From the NCBI RefSeq assembly GCF_010389155.1, contig NC_057761.1, positions 44,812,213-44,876,212 on the forward strand: a DNA stretch of 64,000 nucleotides. The letters are read 5' to 3'. Positions 12,700-25,796 of this stretch are shown piece by piece (within the stretch, counting starts at the first letter, position 1; each line of letters opens with the position of its first letter). The DNA is from Erigeron canadensis (taxonomy: Eukaryota > Streptophyta > Magnoliopsida > Asterales > Asteraceae). The notes under the pieces were generated by a model. That model ran no database searches. It saw only the letters and a list, made by a program, of their open reading frames with translations, and was not told the origin of the DNA. A program made the position numbers and the translations under genes.

Positions 12700-13032
12700 T
12701 TTTCTCTCCTCAAATCTCAACCAATCATCTTTTTTCCCTCTTCTTCATAAATCATTTATTCCTCCAATTCATTCAAAAAATTTTATCTCAAAAACTGTAC
12801 ATCGATAAATTATAAAAGTTGTATGAGTGTTCTTAAAATTTCATGCTCTTTCATTAGAGATGTCATTCGATATACTATCGACAAATTTTTAAATCCGAGG
12901 GCGGAGCCCGTACGGCTAAGACATTTGACTATCATACTCTATGACATATCAACTCCTATAACTTATCATACTCTATGACCTAAGTATCACCCCGCCATCT
13001 CACCACCGCAACGCACGGATACTTGCTCTCGT
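12700..13032 (+). repeat. Dispersed ~330-bp repeat, copy A
   Basis: This is similar over nearly its full length to the reverse complement of 52589-52915. Shared landmarks include CTCTCCTCAAATCTCAACCA, TTTCATTAGAGATGT, CGATATACT, AAATCCGAGG, CGTACGGCTAA, ATCATACTCTATGAC, CACCgCCGCAACG and the terminal CTCTCGT. Copy A has a small internal duplication of CTTATCATACTCTATGAC. The GC-rich end (CCGCAACGCACGG) resembles a decayed Helitron 3' hairpin; the class assignment is tentative. Confidence 0.65.
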
Positions 13033-14539
13033 AATTTATAATGAGCTAATATTATTTTACATGTATTTAGAACATAAAATTGATAAAAGGTGTAGTTATA
13101 AAAAAAAAATAGGAGACCTTTATTTTAAAAACTCAATTTTTAAAAACCTTGAAAACTCTAAAATTGTGTATATAAATAACATTTTATTTTGTTTATTCAT
13201 ATGTGAAAAGTTATAAAAATATATGTTGCAGAGGAAAGTTTTTTTCAAAACCTTATATATACCCGTTTGATTACATGTGAACAAAAACGTAAACATATTA
13301 ATTCGCAGGTTCACAAAAGGCTATTTTGAAGGTTTTTAAAAGCATTTCGTAATAGGCCTAAAACATGCCTAATAAATTCTATAAGTGACATATGGATACC
13401 ACTCATTCTCTTTCTTAATCTACACCTTTAATCATGTCACATGTTAACCCTAGATTTTTAGGCACATTTCTTTAGGCTTATTATTTAGGCATATCAATCA
13501 TTTTCTATGAATAAATATGTGAATAAATTCGTTCACATATGAACACATCAGGTTATGGTTAATATTACTTATATTCATGTGTGAATAATTACCACATAAA
13601 TCTTATCCCATAAACCAATGTTTAAGTTTTTAAGGTCATGCTAGTCATTTAGCTAAAAGTTAAGTAATTAAATAAATAACTACAATTTATGTAAGACAAG
13701 AGAAATGTTGATGTGATGAGGCGACGAAGATGGTAGTGGTGTTTGGTGGTGGCGCCAGTGATTGATTGTGGTAACGACGGCAACGAGGAGTGTAGACTAT
13801 TAATGTAAAAAAGAAAATTAAAAATTAATAAAGGGATTATTTTAAAACTCAAGGATGAAAAATAAACAACTTGAGAATTATACGGACCGAAACTGTCATT
13901 TACACTTGTGAAAAATGTTAATTGACATTTTGCCAACTTAACCGCAAGTGTTAACGTTGTTGGCACCAAGGACAAAAATTGCAAAAATAAAAAGCGCATA
14001 GTTGGAGGACATTTTTGTTATATGATGAAAAATGATAATCGATCCAACTTTAAGGATAAAAAAATGTAATTTACCCTCAGAATAAATTGCACACGCAAAA
14101 TCTGTGGATTTTTCAATTAGTAGTTCATTAATTTATTTTAACTATTTAACTTATATATTACATTATTACATAAAGTTTTGTATTTTTTTATAAACGTAAA
14201 ATATAACGAGGTATAGATATCTACTCGTACTTTGTAACCAATTGTAACCATAACAAACAAGGGAATCTATTTTTTTTCCCCTTGAGTGAAAACAGAATAC
14301 ACTTTTCATAAATTGTGAAGAAGATCAAGGTATGATATTTCTTCGAATATTGGTAGAACAAGAGTGTAAGATTAAATGTTATAAATATCAAAAAAAGAAA
14401 ATCACATATAAATTCATTTGTTCATGATGAAAGTAATGTTCTTCAAACAAAGGATACAGTCCAAAAAGAAAAAAAGAAGCTAAATCTTACTCGAAACCAA
14501 CCTATATAGTAAGTACCTCTTATGCCTAATTAATTATTA
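13033..14539. other. Intergenic, repeat-derived sequence; left limit of 17-kb duplication inside
   Basis: No gene is supported. The right part (~13830-14070) ends with GTAATTTACCCT, resembling the TAAATTAC-type termini of common plant MULE-like MITEs. A 116-codon minus frame (13649-13999) lies in this repeat-like sequence and is not credible as a gene. The segment that reappears after the N gap starts at 13575. Confidence 0.4.
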
Positions 14540-14992
14540 TTATTGATTATGTAAAAGTAAAAGCGATTCATCAATCATATTGAAGAAAGGAGTTAACAAG
14601 CAATACACCTCCCACGTATCCATATGAATCTCCCCTGCTTTTTCTTCCTTTATATCAACCATATTTTTATTGGTACCCATTTTGACATGTTCGCCTTGAT
14701 CAGAAGCAGGCGTCGATAGTGGAGACTCAACCTCATCGTTATCGGCGTCATCAGAAGAGGGAATTATGGCTACATCGTTGGAACCAACTGATGAGCTGCT
14801 AGCACATTCTTGGCTGATGATGTGATCAGCTTCTTGTGTATCATTAACGTAACTGGCTGTAGTAGAGAAACATGATCTATTAAGCGGATGAAATAGGGAA
14901 GAACTTCTTTTAGGCGTTATCTTGAAGTCGTTGCAATAGTCGTCTTCTGTTTTTAACTTTCTCTTCATAGGAGTACCCATGGTTGACGACAT
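14540..14992 (-). CDS. Small Ser/acidic-rich protein of unknown function
   Basis: This is a 150-aa product that I do not recognise. It begins MSSTMGTPMKRKLKTEDDYC, has a basic stretch (FKITPKRSSS), a Ser-rich/acidic middle (ASSSSVGSNDVAIIPSSDD, DADNDEVESP) and a C-terminus DTWEVYCLLTPFFNMIDESL. The frame stays open upstream without needing it: an in-frame ATG at 15088 would add 32 residues. I chose 14992 because a TATA-like tatatat at about 15040 (read on the minus strand) lies inside that extension. The basic N-terminus followed by an acidic body suggests a small nuclear regulator, by composition only. A diverged look-alike may be the gene at 54971-55438. The same gene reappears damaged at 31571-32017. 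Confidence 0.55.
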   Translation of the reverse strand: MSSTMGTPMKRKLKTEDDYCNDFKITPKRSSSLFHPLNRSCFSTTASYVNDTQEADHIISQECASSSSVGSNDVAIIPSSDDADNDEVESPLSTPASDQGEHVKMGTNKNMVDIKEEKAGEIHMDTWEVYCLLTPFFNMIDESLLLLHNQ

Positions 14993-15630
14993 TTTTAAGT
15001 GTTGTGATTTGTGAATATAGGGTAGTAGTGTACTAGTGTGTATATATTGATTGGGAGGAAGGTCGTCTAATAAGTCGTAAGGGGCCATTTTGAGATATAA
15101 TCCATATGTCCCCCGAAAGATGCTGCCCACTTCCTGATACTTTCCTTGTTTTCTTTTGTTAACCCCCCTTTTTTTCCAAGTTCACTTCTTTTTTTCTTTT
15201 CTTTTTTTTTTAATTATAAATGCGATTGGACATATATTGACTAAAGGTTGTTTCAAGACTTGACTCTTGAGGGCGTATCTATTACTTCTGATAATAACAG
15301 TTTCGGCTTTTGACTCGGTCCTTTTTTTTCTTTTGGCTACACTAATCAAATACACAATATCATACATATAGTATATATTGAGTGGTTTAAAATTGACTAC
15401 ACTAACAGCGCCTGCGATATCCGATCCAGCCATATCGAAACTCAAGGTCCGTGGTTTTGAAAAATGCAAGCTCATAGTTTGCGATTTTTGGAATTGCAAA
15501 CTTAAATTTAAAATTTGTAAAAACTTTTTTAAAAAAATTGTCTTTTTGAAATTTTGAATGTGTTTTAGCAATTTAAGTTATATTTTCTTATTAATTCTTT
15601 ATAAATATTCATGAGAATTAATAATGTTTA

Positions 15631-18600
15631 TGTCACACCCCACCTTAGGCGGAATCGTAGGATATGACAAAAAGACATAACATAGCACATGGAATTTATA
15701 ATAGAGTTATACTAAATGAAATCCATAAATGTAATTCTCAAAAGCGGGATAAGACTAGGCAACACGCCCAACGAATAGCAAATGATGTAGCAAATAGAAT
15801 TCAATGTTCAAATGCAACCAGGAGTCCATGAATGATCTCTTTATTAGTCTTCCTAAAGTCCTTATACTCAGTCTCCTTAAACATTGTTATTACCTGAAAA
15901 TGAATGCTCGAAAATGTCAACATAATGTTGGTGAGTTCGTAGGTTTAAAGGAATATAAATGAATTTGTTGTGCAATGATATAAGTAGTTTGGACAATTGT
16001 GTAAATATAAACATGTAGTAGCATGTATGCATACCAATATCGATCAACGCCATCATAGTTATCCAACAACATAACCCCTTACTCCTGCCAACAACTCAAT
16101 CACACACTGAATACCAACAACTACCACCTGGAGTATAAAGTTGATCGATAGTTATCAAATAGTCTTCAATAGATATCAACAGACATCTATTGCATCATAG
16201 AAATCAACACAAGCAAGTTAACATACACATTTCATAATTACACGTATTTGTCCAATAAAACAAAGTAGTTTTGGCACAGTTAGTAAAGAAATGAAAAGTG
16301 TTTTGAGCATCATTTTCCCCCAAAGAAATAAAATAAAAAGGGGCCACGAAACTCACCTCAATCAGCAAGCAGTTGTGCAAAGTCCAAAAGATCACTAGAA
16401 TCTACACAACATATATATGTACAAGTTATAATTATGTACATGGTCAATAACCGTCCATTGTAACCCGCATTTGATGATATACATATATGGCTACTTTCAA
16501 AATATTCACAACTGATTTGTCATGTATTATTAAGTTAAAAGTCACATAACTTAATATAGTGTATTTGTTTTAATGATATATCATTGGTTTCTACAAGTTC
16601 ATATTCACTGGAATTTTTGGTAACTTTATCTATTTTTTATTAGGATGAAACGAATAACTCAAGCTTTCAAATCTTAACCACTGTAACCTTAGAGTGTTAT
16701 ATACTTACATGAATTTTTGCTTAATTTATTTGGCACGTTAACTATTTTTAAAAATTCCATAATTACAGACTAGTCAGAAAATTCACTGTTGGCGCACAGA
16801 AATGTTTTATAAAAGTTAAGGACCTTGGAAGCTTCAAAAAAATCCAATTTTTTTATTGTAAACTCTTAACATCTTAAAAATGTTTCTGGAAAAAAATAAA
16901 CTTCCAGTTCATAAAATCCCACGATATGACTATTTGAAGTCGACTCAAATCTGTTTGGAAAACTCAGATTTGCGCAGTTTTCTTATAAAATTCATTTGAC
17001 AAACTTAAACTTCATGTTTTGACACGAAACCACTTCCATCAGAAAGTAGACTTCCTGAACTTAATTTTAGACAGAAAAAACGTGACTTAAACTTCTTTCA
17101 TGACCAAGATACAACCTTTCAAAGTTAACAAACCGAATATGTCCAGATTCTGAAATAACTCAACTTACTGTTTTAAAGACTATCACAACTAAATATTCAT
17201 ATATAAACTTTCAAATCTTTCCAACACCTATTTACATATGTTATTATGATTTCCATGCCTTCATAATTGGATTTCTTTAGTTACATTAATTATTATGCTA
17301 CATTAAATACTTAAACTTTTAACATTAATATGATTTATACTTCAAGCTTTTGACTTAACCCTAAAAAAACACCTTTCATTCATTGTTATAAATTTTGCCA
17401 TAATATATATATATATATTCATCAACATAGGTTACTTATAAATAAAGATTAATAAATAAAAATATATGCTTATATATATATTATATGAAAAGATAAGACA
17501 AGTGATTTACCCCAAGATTGATGATTTCCTTTTTGGATACCTTGAAAAAGAATAGAATATAATCTTTAAGAATTTTATTATTAATTGTAATTTAAATCAA
17601 GATTCATAAGAATTAAAATTAAGCTTACCAAAAAAAAATTATAGCTTTGATCTTGATAGAGTTTCCTTTGTTTTTTTCTCTGGGTCGATGGCAGGAGCAA
17701 CGCAACAGAAAGGTAATTGTGTTTTAGATATTTTATGATAACTAATAATGTTTTTTTTTATATCCCATACTTGTAGAGATAAGTGTTAGTGTTTGTTTAC
17801 CATTAGGATATATATATATACTAGGTATTTTACCCCGCGCGATGCGCGGCTAGCTAAAATGATTATTTTATACATTAGTAAATAGCTATTCTATAGGTTT
17901 ATTATGTAAAAATTGATTATGTTATAGTTCATGGTTAATTCATGTATCACTCTGGTCACCCTTTGTTTTTTCAGACATGTCGATAGCACAGTCACTTAAC
18001 CTACTATAGTGATTACACATCCCTTCTAAGAACATTTAACCTAAGATATTTTGATATCATCAACAACACCATTTGTGTAGCCATAAATCGCGTAAAAATG
18101 TATTCACCTTACAGATTAACACTACAACAAATCAAACGTAAATCGATAATGTAGCATGTTATCTATTCATCAAACATAATAATATGTACAAAGTAAAAAA
18201 CCAAACATGACAAAAATTTAGTCATATAAAATACACATAAATTTAGTCATATGAAATACACATAAATACAATACGAATAAGTAAAAAAAAAAAACCGATA
18301 AGATAAATAAGAGAAAATCATTATAGTTTTTGCTTTTTATTATATAATAGACTTTGTTTTGTGATTAGAATAACAACCAACTTTAGTTAAAGTTTCGGCA
18401 AAAAGAAAAAAAAAAAAAACAACAAAATTGATTGGTCATATATAATCTAATAATATATTAAAATAATTTCTAAAATTTAATATAGTCTTTAAAGTTGTAT
18501 ATATATTTTAATAAATAATATTATTTTTGTCAAATATGTGTGCCAATTTAGTAGATGCATGGACGCTATTTTATTTTTTTAATATGAGTTTTGATATTAT

Positions 18601-19356
18601 TTTTTTATCTTGTGTATATAATTGTGATTAATATATTATATTATATTTAGAAAAATAAAATAGATTATTTTGAGAATAAATAAAGGTTATAAAATAAATA
18701 TATTGTAAAAAATGTATGGAGATGCCATGTAGGATAAAATCCTATGTGGCAATATTTAAAATTAGCTTTAGATTGAAAGAAGGCTTTAGAAGGCTAGGAT
18801 TCTTATTGTTTTAATATAGATATAGATATATATAATTAAATTATTATTATTATAAACCAAAAAAATTCGGATGAGATGGTAAATCCCTTTTATCCGTAAA
18901 TCCATTCCAAGAGGTTTGGAGGATGTGATTTGGTATTTTTTTTATAAACTCATTTTAATTTTAATTGCATTGAACTTTAATCGTTTATTTATTTGTTTAA
19001 TTAACTTATAATTTAATATTATAATTACTATTCTACATATATATAATTATTATAATTTACTTTCATAGACCTTATTCACCACTAAGTAGTGTATAGAAAT
19101 TTATCTATGTCTAGAAGTGAATATGACATATAACTATATGTCTAAATATCAACGGAAATAATTATAACTGTCTAAATTTTGGAAGATAAAGTGACTAAAC
19201 CCTACTTAATGAAATTTGAGTAATAGAAATCACTTACTGGCTTGATCACAACATTTTTATGTTTGTTGTACTTTGTAAGCACATTGACTAGTCGAGAAAT
19301 TAGGAATTCAAGTTAGAGACTATTATAAACTATCGATTTTTGTGACGGGTGTCACA
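15631..19356. mobile_element. Solo LTR (likely Gypsy type) with nested Helitron, copy 1
   Basis: It begins TGTCACACCC and ends GGGTGTCACA (complementary TG..CA termini). Perfect 5-bp target-site duplications GTTTA lie at 15626-15630 and 19357-19361. No gag-pol, PBS or second LTR is found between the termini. Removing the 1000-bp Helitron leaves about 2.7 kb, so this is a single long LTR left by LTR-LTR recombination. The opening TGTCACACCCC...GCGGAA is typical of a large LTR family in Asteraceae (from memory). A GC-poor internal part contains CCGGTATT/ATACCGG repeats at 19390-19800, mostly beyond the LTR end. Confidence 0.8.
17821..18820 (-). mobile_element. Non-autonomous Helitron (1.0 kb), copy 1
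   Basis: Read on the minus strand it starts TCTATATTAAAACAATAAG and ends with hairpin CCGCGC-ATC-GCGCGG, then ten bases and CTAG. The flanks are A (5') and T (3'), the expected AT insertion site with no duplication. There is no Rep/helicase coding. It is nested in the solo LTR. The 5' terminus could be shifted by a few bases because of local GATATA repeats. Confidence 0.8.
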
Positions 19357-19884
19357 GTTTAACTTTTTGTAAAATAATGTTTTAAAAACCGGTATTTTAG
19401 TCATCCCGGTGTAAAAATAAAATTCCGGTATTATCGAAAATATCGGTCGACAAGACTATTTTAATTTATTTTATAAAAATCCTACAAAACGTGTTGCAAT
19501 CTAACGAAAATAGTCAAAATACAATTATAATTCACTCAAAAATAATACCAAACATAGGTATTTCATAACAAATGTAAGTTTTAAAGTTCACAAATAACAA
19601 AAAAAACAATATTAAAGTATGATAAAAATAATTTTAAAAAAGATTCAAAAGAAATGAAAATATCGGATCTACCGGAATGATAATACCAGAAAATACCCGG
19701 AATACCGGAAATAACGGCCGATATTGCATAGTGAAAATACTGAAAAAATATTGTGCTTAAAATACCGGAGCATCTTCCGATAACAGTAATAACGGCCGAT
19801 ATATACCGATATTTAAAACATTGGGTTATAGTACGAAGAGTTCAAAGTGTATGAATCAATAATGCACAACTTAATGTTAATAAC
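19357..19884. other. Short intergenic gap between solo LTR and Sirevirus insertion, copy 1
   Basis: After the solo-LTR target duplication this stretch is rich in short CCGGTAT / ATACCGG / GGCCGATAT motifs in both orientations (19390-19810), which look like a decayed inverted repeat. There is no gene. It ends with the Sirevirus target duplication ATAAC at 19880-19884. Confidence 0.5.
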
Positions 19885-20859
19885 TGTAAGTCCCAACTAT
19901 TTCTAGATAGGTGCTGAAGACACCTCTATGTCAATGGTGAGTGTACTTTGCAACACAATCACTTAATCTGGACATGACCAGTTTAGAGTAATTGTGTACC
20001 AGGTAATCTGGAGGTTTACTTACTAAGGTGACAATGTAAATAAGTAAATACAATGCAATAGATATAATTGACAAGTATTTATATCGATGAGAAAATATGT
20101 ATTTTTCAAGTGTATTTTATTTATTGATTGTTAAATAAAATACAAGGTTGTTGCGGAACCAAGATAATACAAAGATGTAAATATCCTAACAACTTATGAA
20201 ATACAATTGATCTATACTTGGAAATTCTCCTAACAATCGAAACACTTAAAGTTGTGAAATGTTCCTTTTTGCGATTGAGAGAATATTGCACAAGTTCACC
20301 AATATTGCAGAATGTATGTGTTTGCAAAGTTGTTGAAATACTTGGGCAAGGACCTCTATTTATAGTCGAAGTATGAGCATTGGGATCTCAATTTCGAAGT
20401 ACAAGTATGGTTGACAGCACACAAAAGTATTAGTATATAATCTTTTGTGTGTGTGCTAAATAAAGTAAGACAAAATGTTACTTTATTCAACCACTCTACA
20501 TCTTTGCACTTTTATCCATAGACACGATTATTGTCCGGTTAAAAGGATGTAGTGTAAAAGGTCCTCCTCGTAATCAGTGTAAAGCTTTGTAAAGACATTT
20601 ACACTGAAGGATCTCCAGTTGATTGATCTGGTGAAATGTCAACTGGGCTTCGCTGCCATTGTCATTTCCTTTCTTCCATTTGTTGTCTTCGACTTCAACT
20701 AGAAGGTCTTCAGATTTAAGTCTTCAGATCTCAACTGGAGGAAGTCATCAGTTGCTTAAACTGTACAATGCAACTGGACTTCTAATATTTCGGACAATTC
20801 ATCATGCTCTCCAGATGCAGCTGGAGAGCTCCAGTTTATAGCCAAAACTGGACCTAACA
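19885..20859 (-). repeat. 3' LTR of Sirevirus, copy 1 (975 bp)
   Basis: On the plus strand it begins TGTAAGTCCCAAC and ends CCTAACA. It is 97-99% identical to the 5' LTR at 48614-49587 by hand comparison. It is preceded by ATAAC and followed by the polypurine tract TTAGGGGGAATT (minus strand). Confidence 0.9.
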
Positions 20860-21129
20860 AATTCCCCCTAATTGTCCTGAAATATTGTGAAGTATTTTCA
20901 AACTTGTTTCTATACAAGTGTAAGTTTGAAATACTTGAGTTTGATAAAACCTATTAATTTTCCAATGCATTCTTATAGATCATCAAATGCCTTGGGTTCA
21001 ATTTTAGATGTTTTTAGATTTTATCACTATCTACTTGTGGGTTACAATTTGGCAACTCGTATATACAACAATTTTACATCAGTTACAAGAAAGTAAAATA
21101 AAATTACAAGTAGATAGACAAAGGAAAAT

Positions 21130-24100
21130 TTAAGAATGTGGCCCTTCGCCAATTTTCCTTTTCTTGGCAACTGATGAGATCGACTGCTTGTCTTCCTGAT
21201 CAAATCCCAATCTTTCTTCAACATTTTCTTTGAACTTGATCAGGTTCTGCAATATATACTCCCAGCCTTTCTCAAACTTGTTCTTGTGTTGCCTCTTGGC
21301 CAAAATATCCAACATCTCCACATGTTCAGAATGACCATACTGATGAATATCAGGATTTTCAGTCGTTCGAGTTGGTCCACCAAAGTATTGTACCTTAACC
21401 ACATAATGTCTGGCACCTGGCTTGATTGAAACTTGCACATCTTGAATTTTGCCCTTGTTATGCCTTCGACGCCGCACATCTTGCAAATATGTTCGAGCCT
21501 CAGATTCATTTGTCAGCTTGATCTGGCTTGTGCTTAGCTTCTGAGTGGCTGCTCGAATGTCATCATTGGTTGGTTCAGAAGGTTCCACCCAAGTCCTTAG
21601 ATTGGCATCTCTGGGCAATGCCTTAGTCTTATGTTTCTTTCCTTTGACCTTGGGTGGATTCAATACTTGGCTTACAATCTTCTTTACTTGTTCAGTCCTT
21701 TTCAAAATCCCTTCTGACCTTATTTCCTTAGCCTTCTCCACTGATACATTTAGACAACCAGCATCAAGTTTGGCCTCATCATCTTGATAGTGTTTGTCCA
21801 GTTCAACCTCCAGCATTTCATTCACACATTTCACAATCCTTGCATCTTCTTTTATTTTCTTGTATTCCACCAGTTGTATGCCAAGGAGTTGTGCGTCAGT
21901 TGCATCAACAAGGGTGAGTGGGAAAGATTTCCTAGATTCTTCTTGATTAATCTTCATTTGTTTCTTTCTTTCCTTAACCAGATACCCAATCCTTGCTAGC
22001 TTCTGACTTTCACTTTCAGTGACTGGAGGCAATTGGTCAATGTTGCCAGTTTCTAATAATGGTGCATCAGTGGCCAGCTTGTCAGATTCATCAGTGGCCA
22101 TAGCCTTTCCTTTATCAACCTTCCCCTTTAGCACAACATCATCAATATGCCCACCAGCTTCAGTACTGGTGGCAGCTACCAGCTCTTTCCCAGTGGTTTT
22201 GGGAACTTCAAGGGCAGTAGAAGAAGTATGCACAGATCTTTCCCCCTTGGCAGCATCTAGCCCCTTACGAATACTATCAAAATCTAAAGGGCTTGAAGGC
22301 AAATTGGCTAGAGGCTGCCACGACTGCATATCTTTACACTGTTTGAAAGTCCCACAAACCAACCTCATAGTCCTCCATAGATGATTGATTTCCTTAGATT
22401 GAGTCATAACATTTTCAAAGGTGTGCACTTGACTCTTTTGTATGTCAGTTAAAAGCTTCGTATCATCTGGCGAGAGACTAGAGGGAACCATCTCATGAAG
22501 AACTTCCTTCAACAAAGTCTTCAACTCTTCATTCTTGTTTCTACCAGCTTCAGTTGTCAGATTGGTTAGAGCAGTAGAGTGTTCAGATACCTTGCTGGCC
22601 AGAGTATCAAGACTGCACCTCAACCGATCAATCTCAGATGTTATGGGAGTGAGATCAACCTAGGGCGCTGCAGTCTTGGTGATCTCAGATATCACCTTTT
22701 CCAAAAATACTTGTTCTCTGGCAGCCAAGTGTCTTCAATCTTCTGACCAACTGAAGTGGCCAACTGGTTACCAAGCTCAGTCACATTAAGACCAGGTTTT
22801 TCAAAGAGCAACTTAACCTGTCTTTCAAGTTCCTTCACATCCACCTCTGAAGATCTGACAATATTAGTTAGTAAGTTGGTGATGGAAGATGTGACACCAG
22901 TTTGGGTTAATGCAAATGCCTCCCTTAATGATGTTGCCAGTTGATTGGAGAACTGCACCAACTCATTGAGCTTGCCAAACACTAAGTCCTCATTAGCAGA
23001 AAATTTATTGATCCCCAGGTCAACCACTCTAACATTTGTGATATGCTCCTTCTGGTACCTGAAGAGGGACTTAGCATTTTTATCAAGTGCCTTTTGAATC
23101 TCATCCACCCTCGTAAGAAGGTTTGAGAGATCGGATTGAAAGGCAACAAATTGACTATCCAGTGACGGAGGGGAAGATGTCACTGGACCTGCTTGAAGGG
23201 CTACAGGTACAACTGGAAAAGGTAAGATAAATGATGGTTCACCAGTTGTAGTAGCAACAGTTGAAAGAAGAGGAGTTGTTGAAGAAATGATGGGAAGAGA
23301 TTCAAGTTGTCGTTCATGCTGAGAATGCTCAGGTGTGAACGACGGCGACGGTGGTGTTAGGATGTGTTTATTTCTAGGCACACCCATGGAAGATAGTAGC
23401 TGGCGAGAGGCGAATATAGGAGGTTCTTGTAAGCTTTCTGGTAAAGGAGGTGAAATTGAAACTTGGCGATCTAGGGGTTGATCAGAAAAGGAAGGGAGCT
23501 GATCATGTACAGATGCATCAACCATTTCCTGATCAGATTTAGTTTCAAAAGAGTCCGAGGACTCAAGCTGAATTTCACCCTCAAATATGCCTAGATTCAT
23601 AAATGATAGGGGTGGCTGAACAGATTGTTCAGGCTCCTGATGACCAGTTGTCGGAATTACTTCCTGAAAAGATGTCACTTGTGCCTCAACCACAACTGCT
23701 CTTTCCTCAGTCGTGGTATCATTGGCCGTAGAATTTGGAACCTCGGTCTCCAGCTGTGACTGGCCAGAGACTTCGTCAGTTCGTGCAAGTGTGTCAGAAG
23801 TTTGGCTCTGCAAGTTGAGTGCTGACACGGACTCTACTCTGGGTTGGGCTGACCCAGTAATACTTCACCACTCTCTCCTAAAGAAGTTTCGAGAGTGGTT
23901 GCTTGCGGTTGTTCCTTTTGACTTTCTTCAGGTACTTGTTGGGAAGCACCTGAAGGGCTAATTGGGGAACTAATGTCAGTGGCACGTTCTGACCTTTTCT
24001 TACGACGGGTTTTTGACCTTTGTGCCTTTGGAGCAGCCTGAAGACCTATTGGGAAGTCTCCAGGGTGGGTGAGAGTTGGACTGACACACTGGAGCTGGTA

Positions 24101-25112
24101 GGGTTAGACTGTTGCCCAGGTTCGGCAACTGTCACATTACCAGCAGACGAACTGGTGGGTCCCTCATTTTTTGAGGCCCGCCCGGTTGTCTTTCTGACTC
24201 ACCTGGTATTGCTGCATCAGTTTTAGAGAATGCCAGTATCATTCTCGGAGGAATCTGGACCTCGTTAGCAGTGGATACAAGGTTGTCCAGATTTCTCAGT
24301 AATTCTGGCACAGAGTAAAGACTGTGTGTTTTTATATTCGTCTCTGCCCAGAATTAATTTGAAACAAAGAGATAAAAATCGAGAGAAGGGGATACATGGA
24401 CCCCTATTACCTTTCAATTTGAAGACAAGGCTTCTGAAGAGGATGCTCGTGAAGTCTACTCTCAGTCCATACCAAAGGCAATATGCATTTCTGCCTGGAA
24501 GAGTTTATCTGGTCCAAACCACTAGAACTCCTCCTAAACTCTGCACCAGATGAACCATGAAATATTTCCAAGAGGGTGAAAGCCCTCTCATCGTTATTGA
24601 CCCTTGGTTCTCAATACTCCACCTTCCAAGACCTCATTATTGCCCATGTCAAGAAAGACCTGGCGGAAGTTTATATTACTGGGGATCACCACTGGACGTT
24701 CATCAGTTCTCCAGTAATTGAGGTTAAGGGCATCCCTCAAAGTTTCAGTGGTGATGGTACACGGGACTGACCCATCCTTTAAGGTGAAAGAGACGGATGA
24801 GCAGTCAGGCGAGTTAAAAGCCGTGTACCAGAACTCACACAAGTAATCATGGTACATCTTGTATGGGTTCAAGGAAAAGGCATCGCTGAGTGGAGAATCC
24901 TTGAAGAAGGATTGGATTTTCCCAATTAGAGTATCAGCGGCCTGTTGCCCTTGAAGTGATGCTATGGGGTTGTTTGGATTTAATTTAATTATTTTGGAGT
25001 TCATGGGGGCCCCAACAGCATGGTGAACATTATCAGATGGAACATACTCAACAGTGAGTAAGTTCACATCACGAGTACGAGAGGAAAAAGATGAAGAAGA
25101 TTTAGGTGCCAT
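21130..25112 (-). pseudogene. Extra post-pol ORF of Sirevirus (env-like position), copy 1, broken
   Basis: This is the counterpart of 38125-42114. The N-terminal part is open at 25112-24594, where copy 2 is frameshifted. A middle part at 23828-22692 is also intact where copy 2 is shifted (~40060). The C-terminal 497 codons at 22623-21130 are identical in both. The internal TAG (CCTAGG at about 22660) is shared with copy 2. See the copy 2 entry for domains. Confidence 0.75.
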
Positions 25113-25796
25113 TTGATCAGATTGTGAAAGTGAAATTGATTTAGGATTTAGGGTTTTGGACTTAAAGAAGAAAGAGAGAAAGGATCTCGAATTTTGTATG
25201 ATTGGAAGAGTAAATGAAGGGAATGAATGTGCGAAGTAAATGAGAGAAATGTTTGGGTAGGGGTATATATAGGTAATATAATAATACCAAAATATATACG
25301 AAAAGATTTTTAATCCCTAAATTTTCAAAATCGTGTTTTAAAAGATTTTTAGAAAATTTGAAATTCAAAAATAATTAATACCATCTCATCAAGCATTAAA
25401 TGCTACGACGGCTGGTATTCTCACGCGCCCACTACCTGCAACAATCCCCATAAAACCTGCATTCCTTTTATCAAAATGGTTTTGACACGTCAAGTGACAG
25501 TTGGGAGTGGGTTTAGACACTCGAATACCATAACGTGTCACAAGTATTGACCAAGTATACTTACCGTTATGATGATTTGGTTGACCACCAGTTTGAGATA
25601 AGACCAAACATGTACACTGGAGAGTGTCCGGTGCCAGTTTCAACTGGAAAGATTTTCAAGTTGCAAAATTTTAAACAACAAAAGAAACATTTTAGTCAGT
25701 TTCACCTGGAGAATTCTCCAGATGCATTTTGAACAAAAATAAGTTTTGGTCATAAAAACATTTTGAGTCTATTCCCCCTAGAATGAAGAATCCAAT

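Noticed and set aside
13649..13999. 116-codon minus-strand ORF
   Set aside because: Sits in repeat-like intergenic DNA, has no recognisable feature, and its copy after the gap is broken.
21545..24770. Several plus-strand ORFs (e.g. 21545-21787, 22019-22384, 24020-24226) and their copies at 38540-41555
   Set aside because: They are antisense shadows of the long minus-strand Sirevirus ORF, with no recognisable domains.
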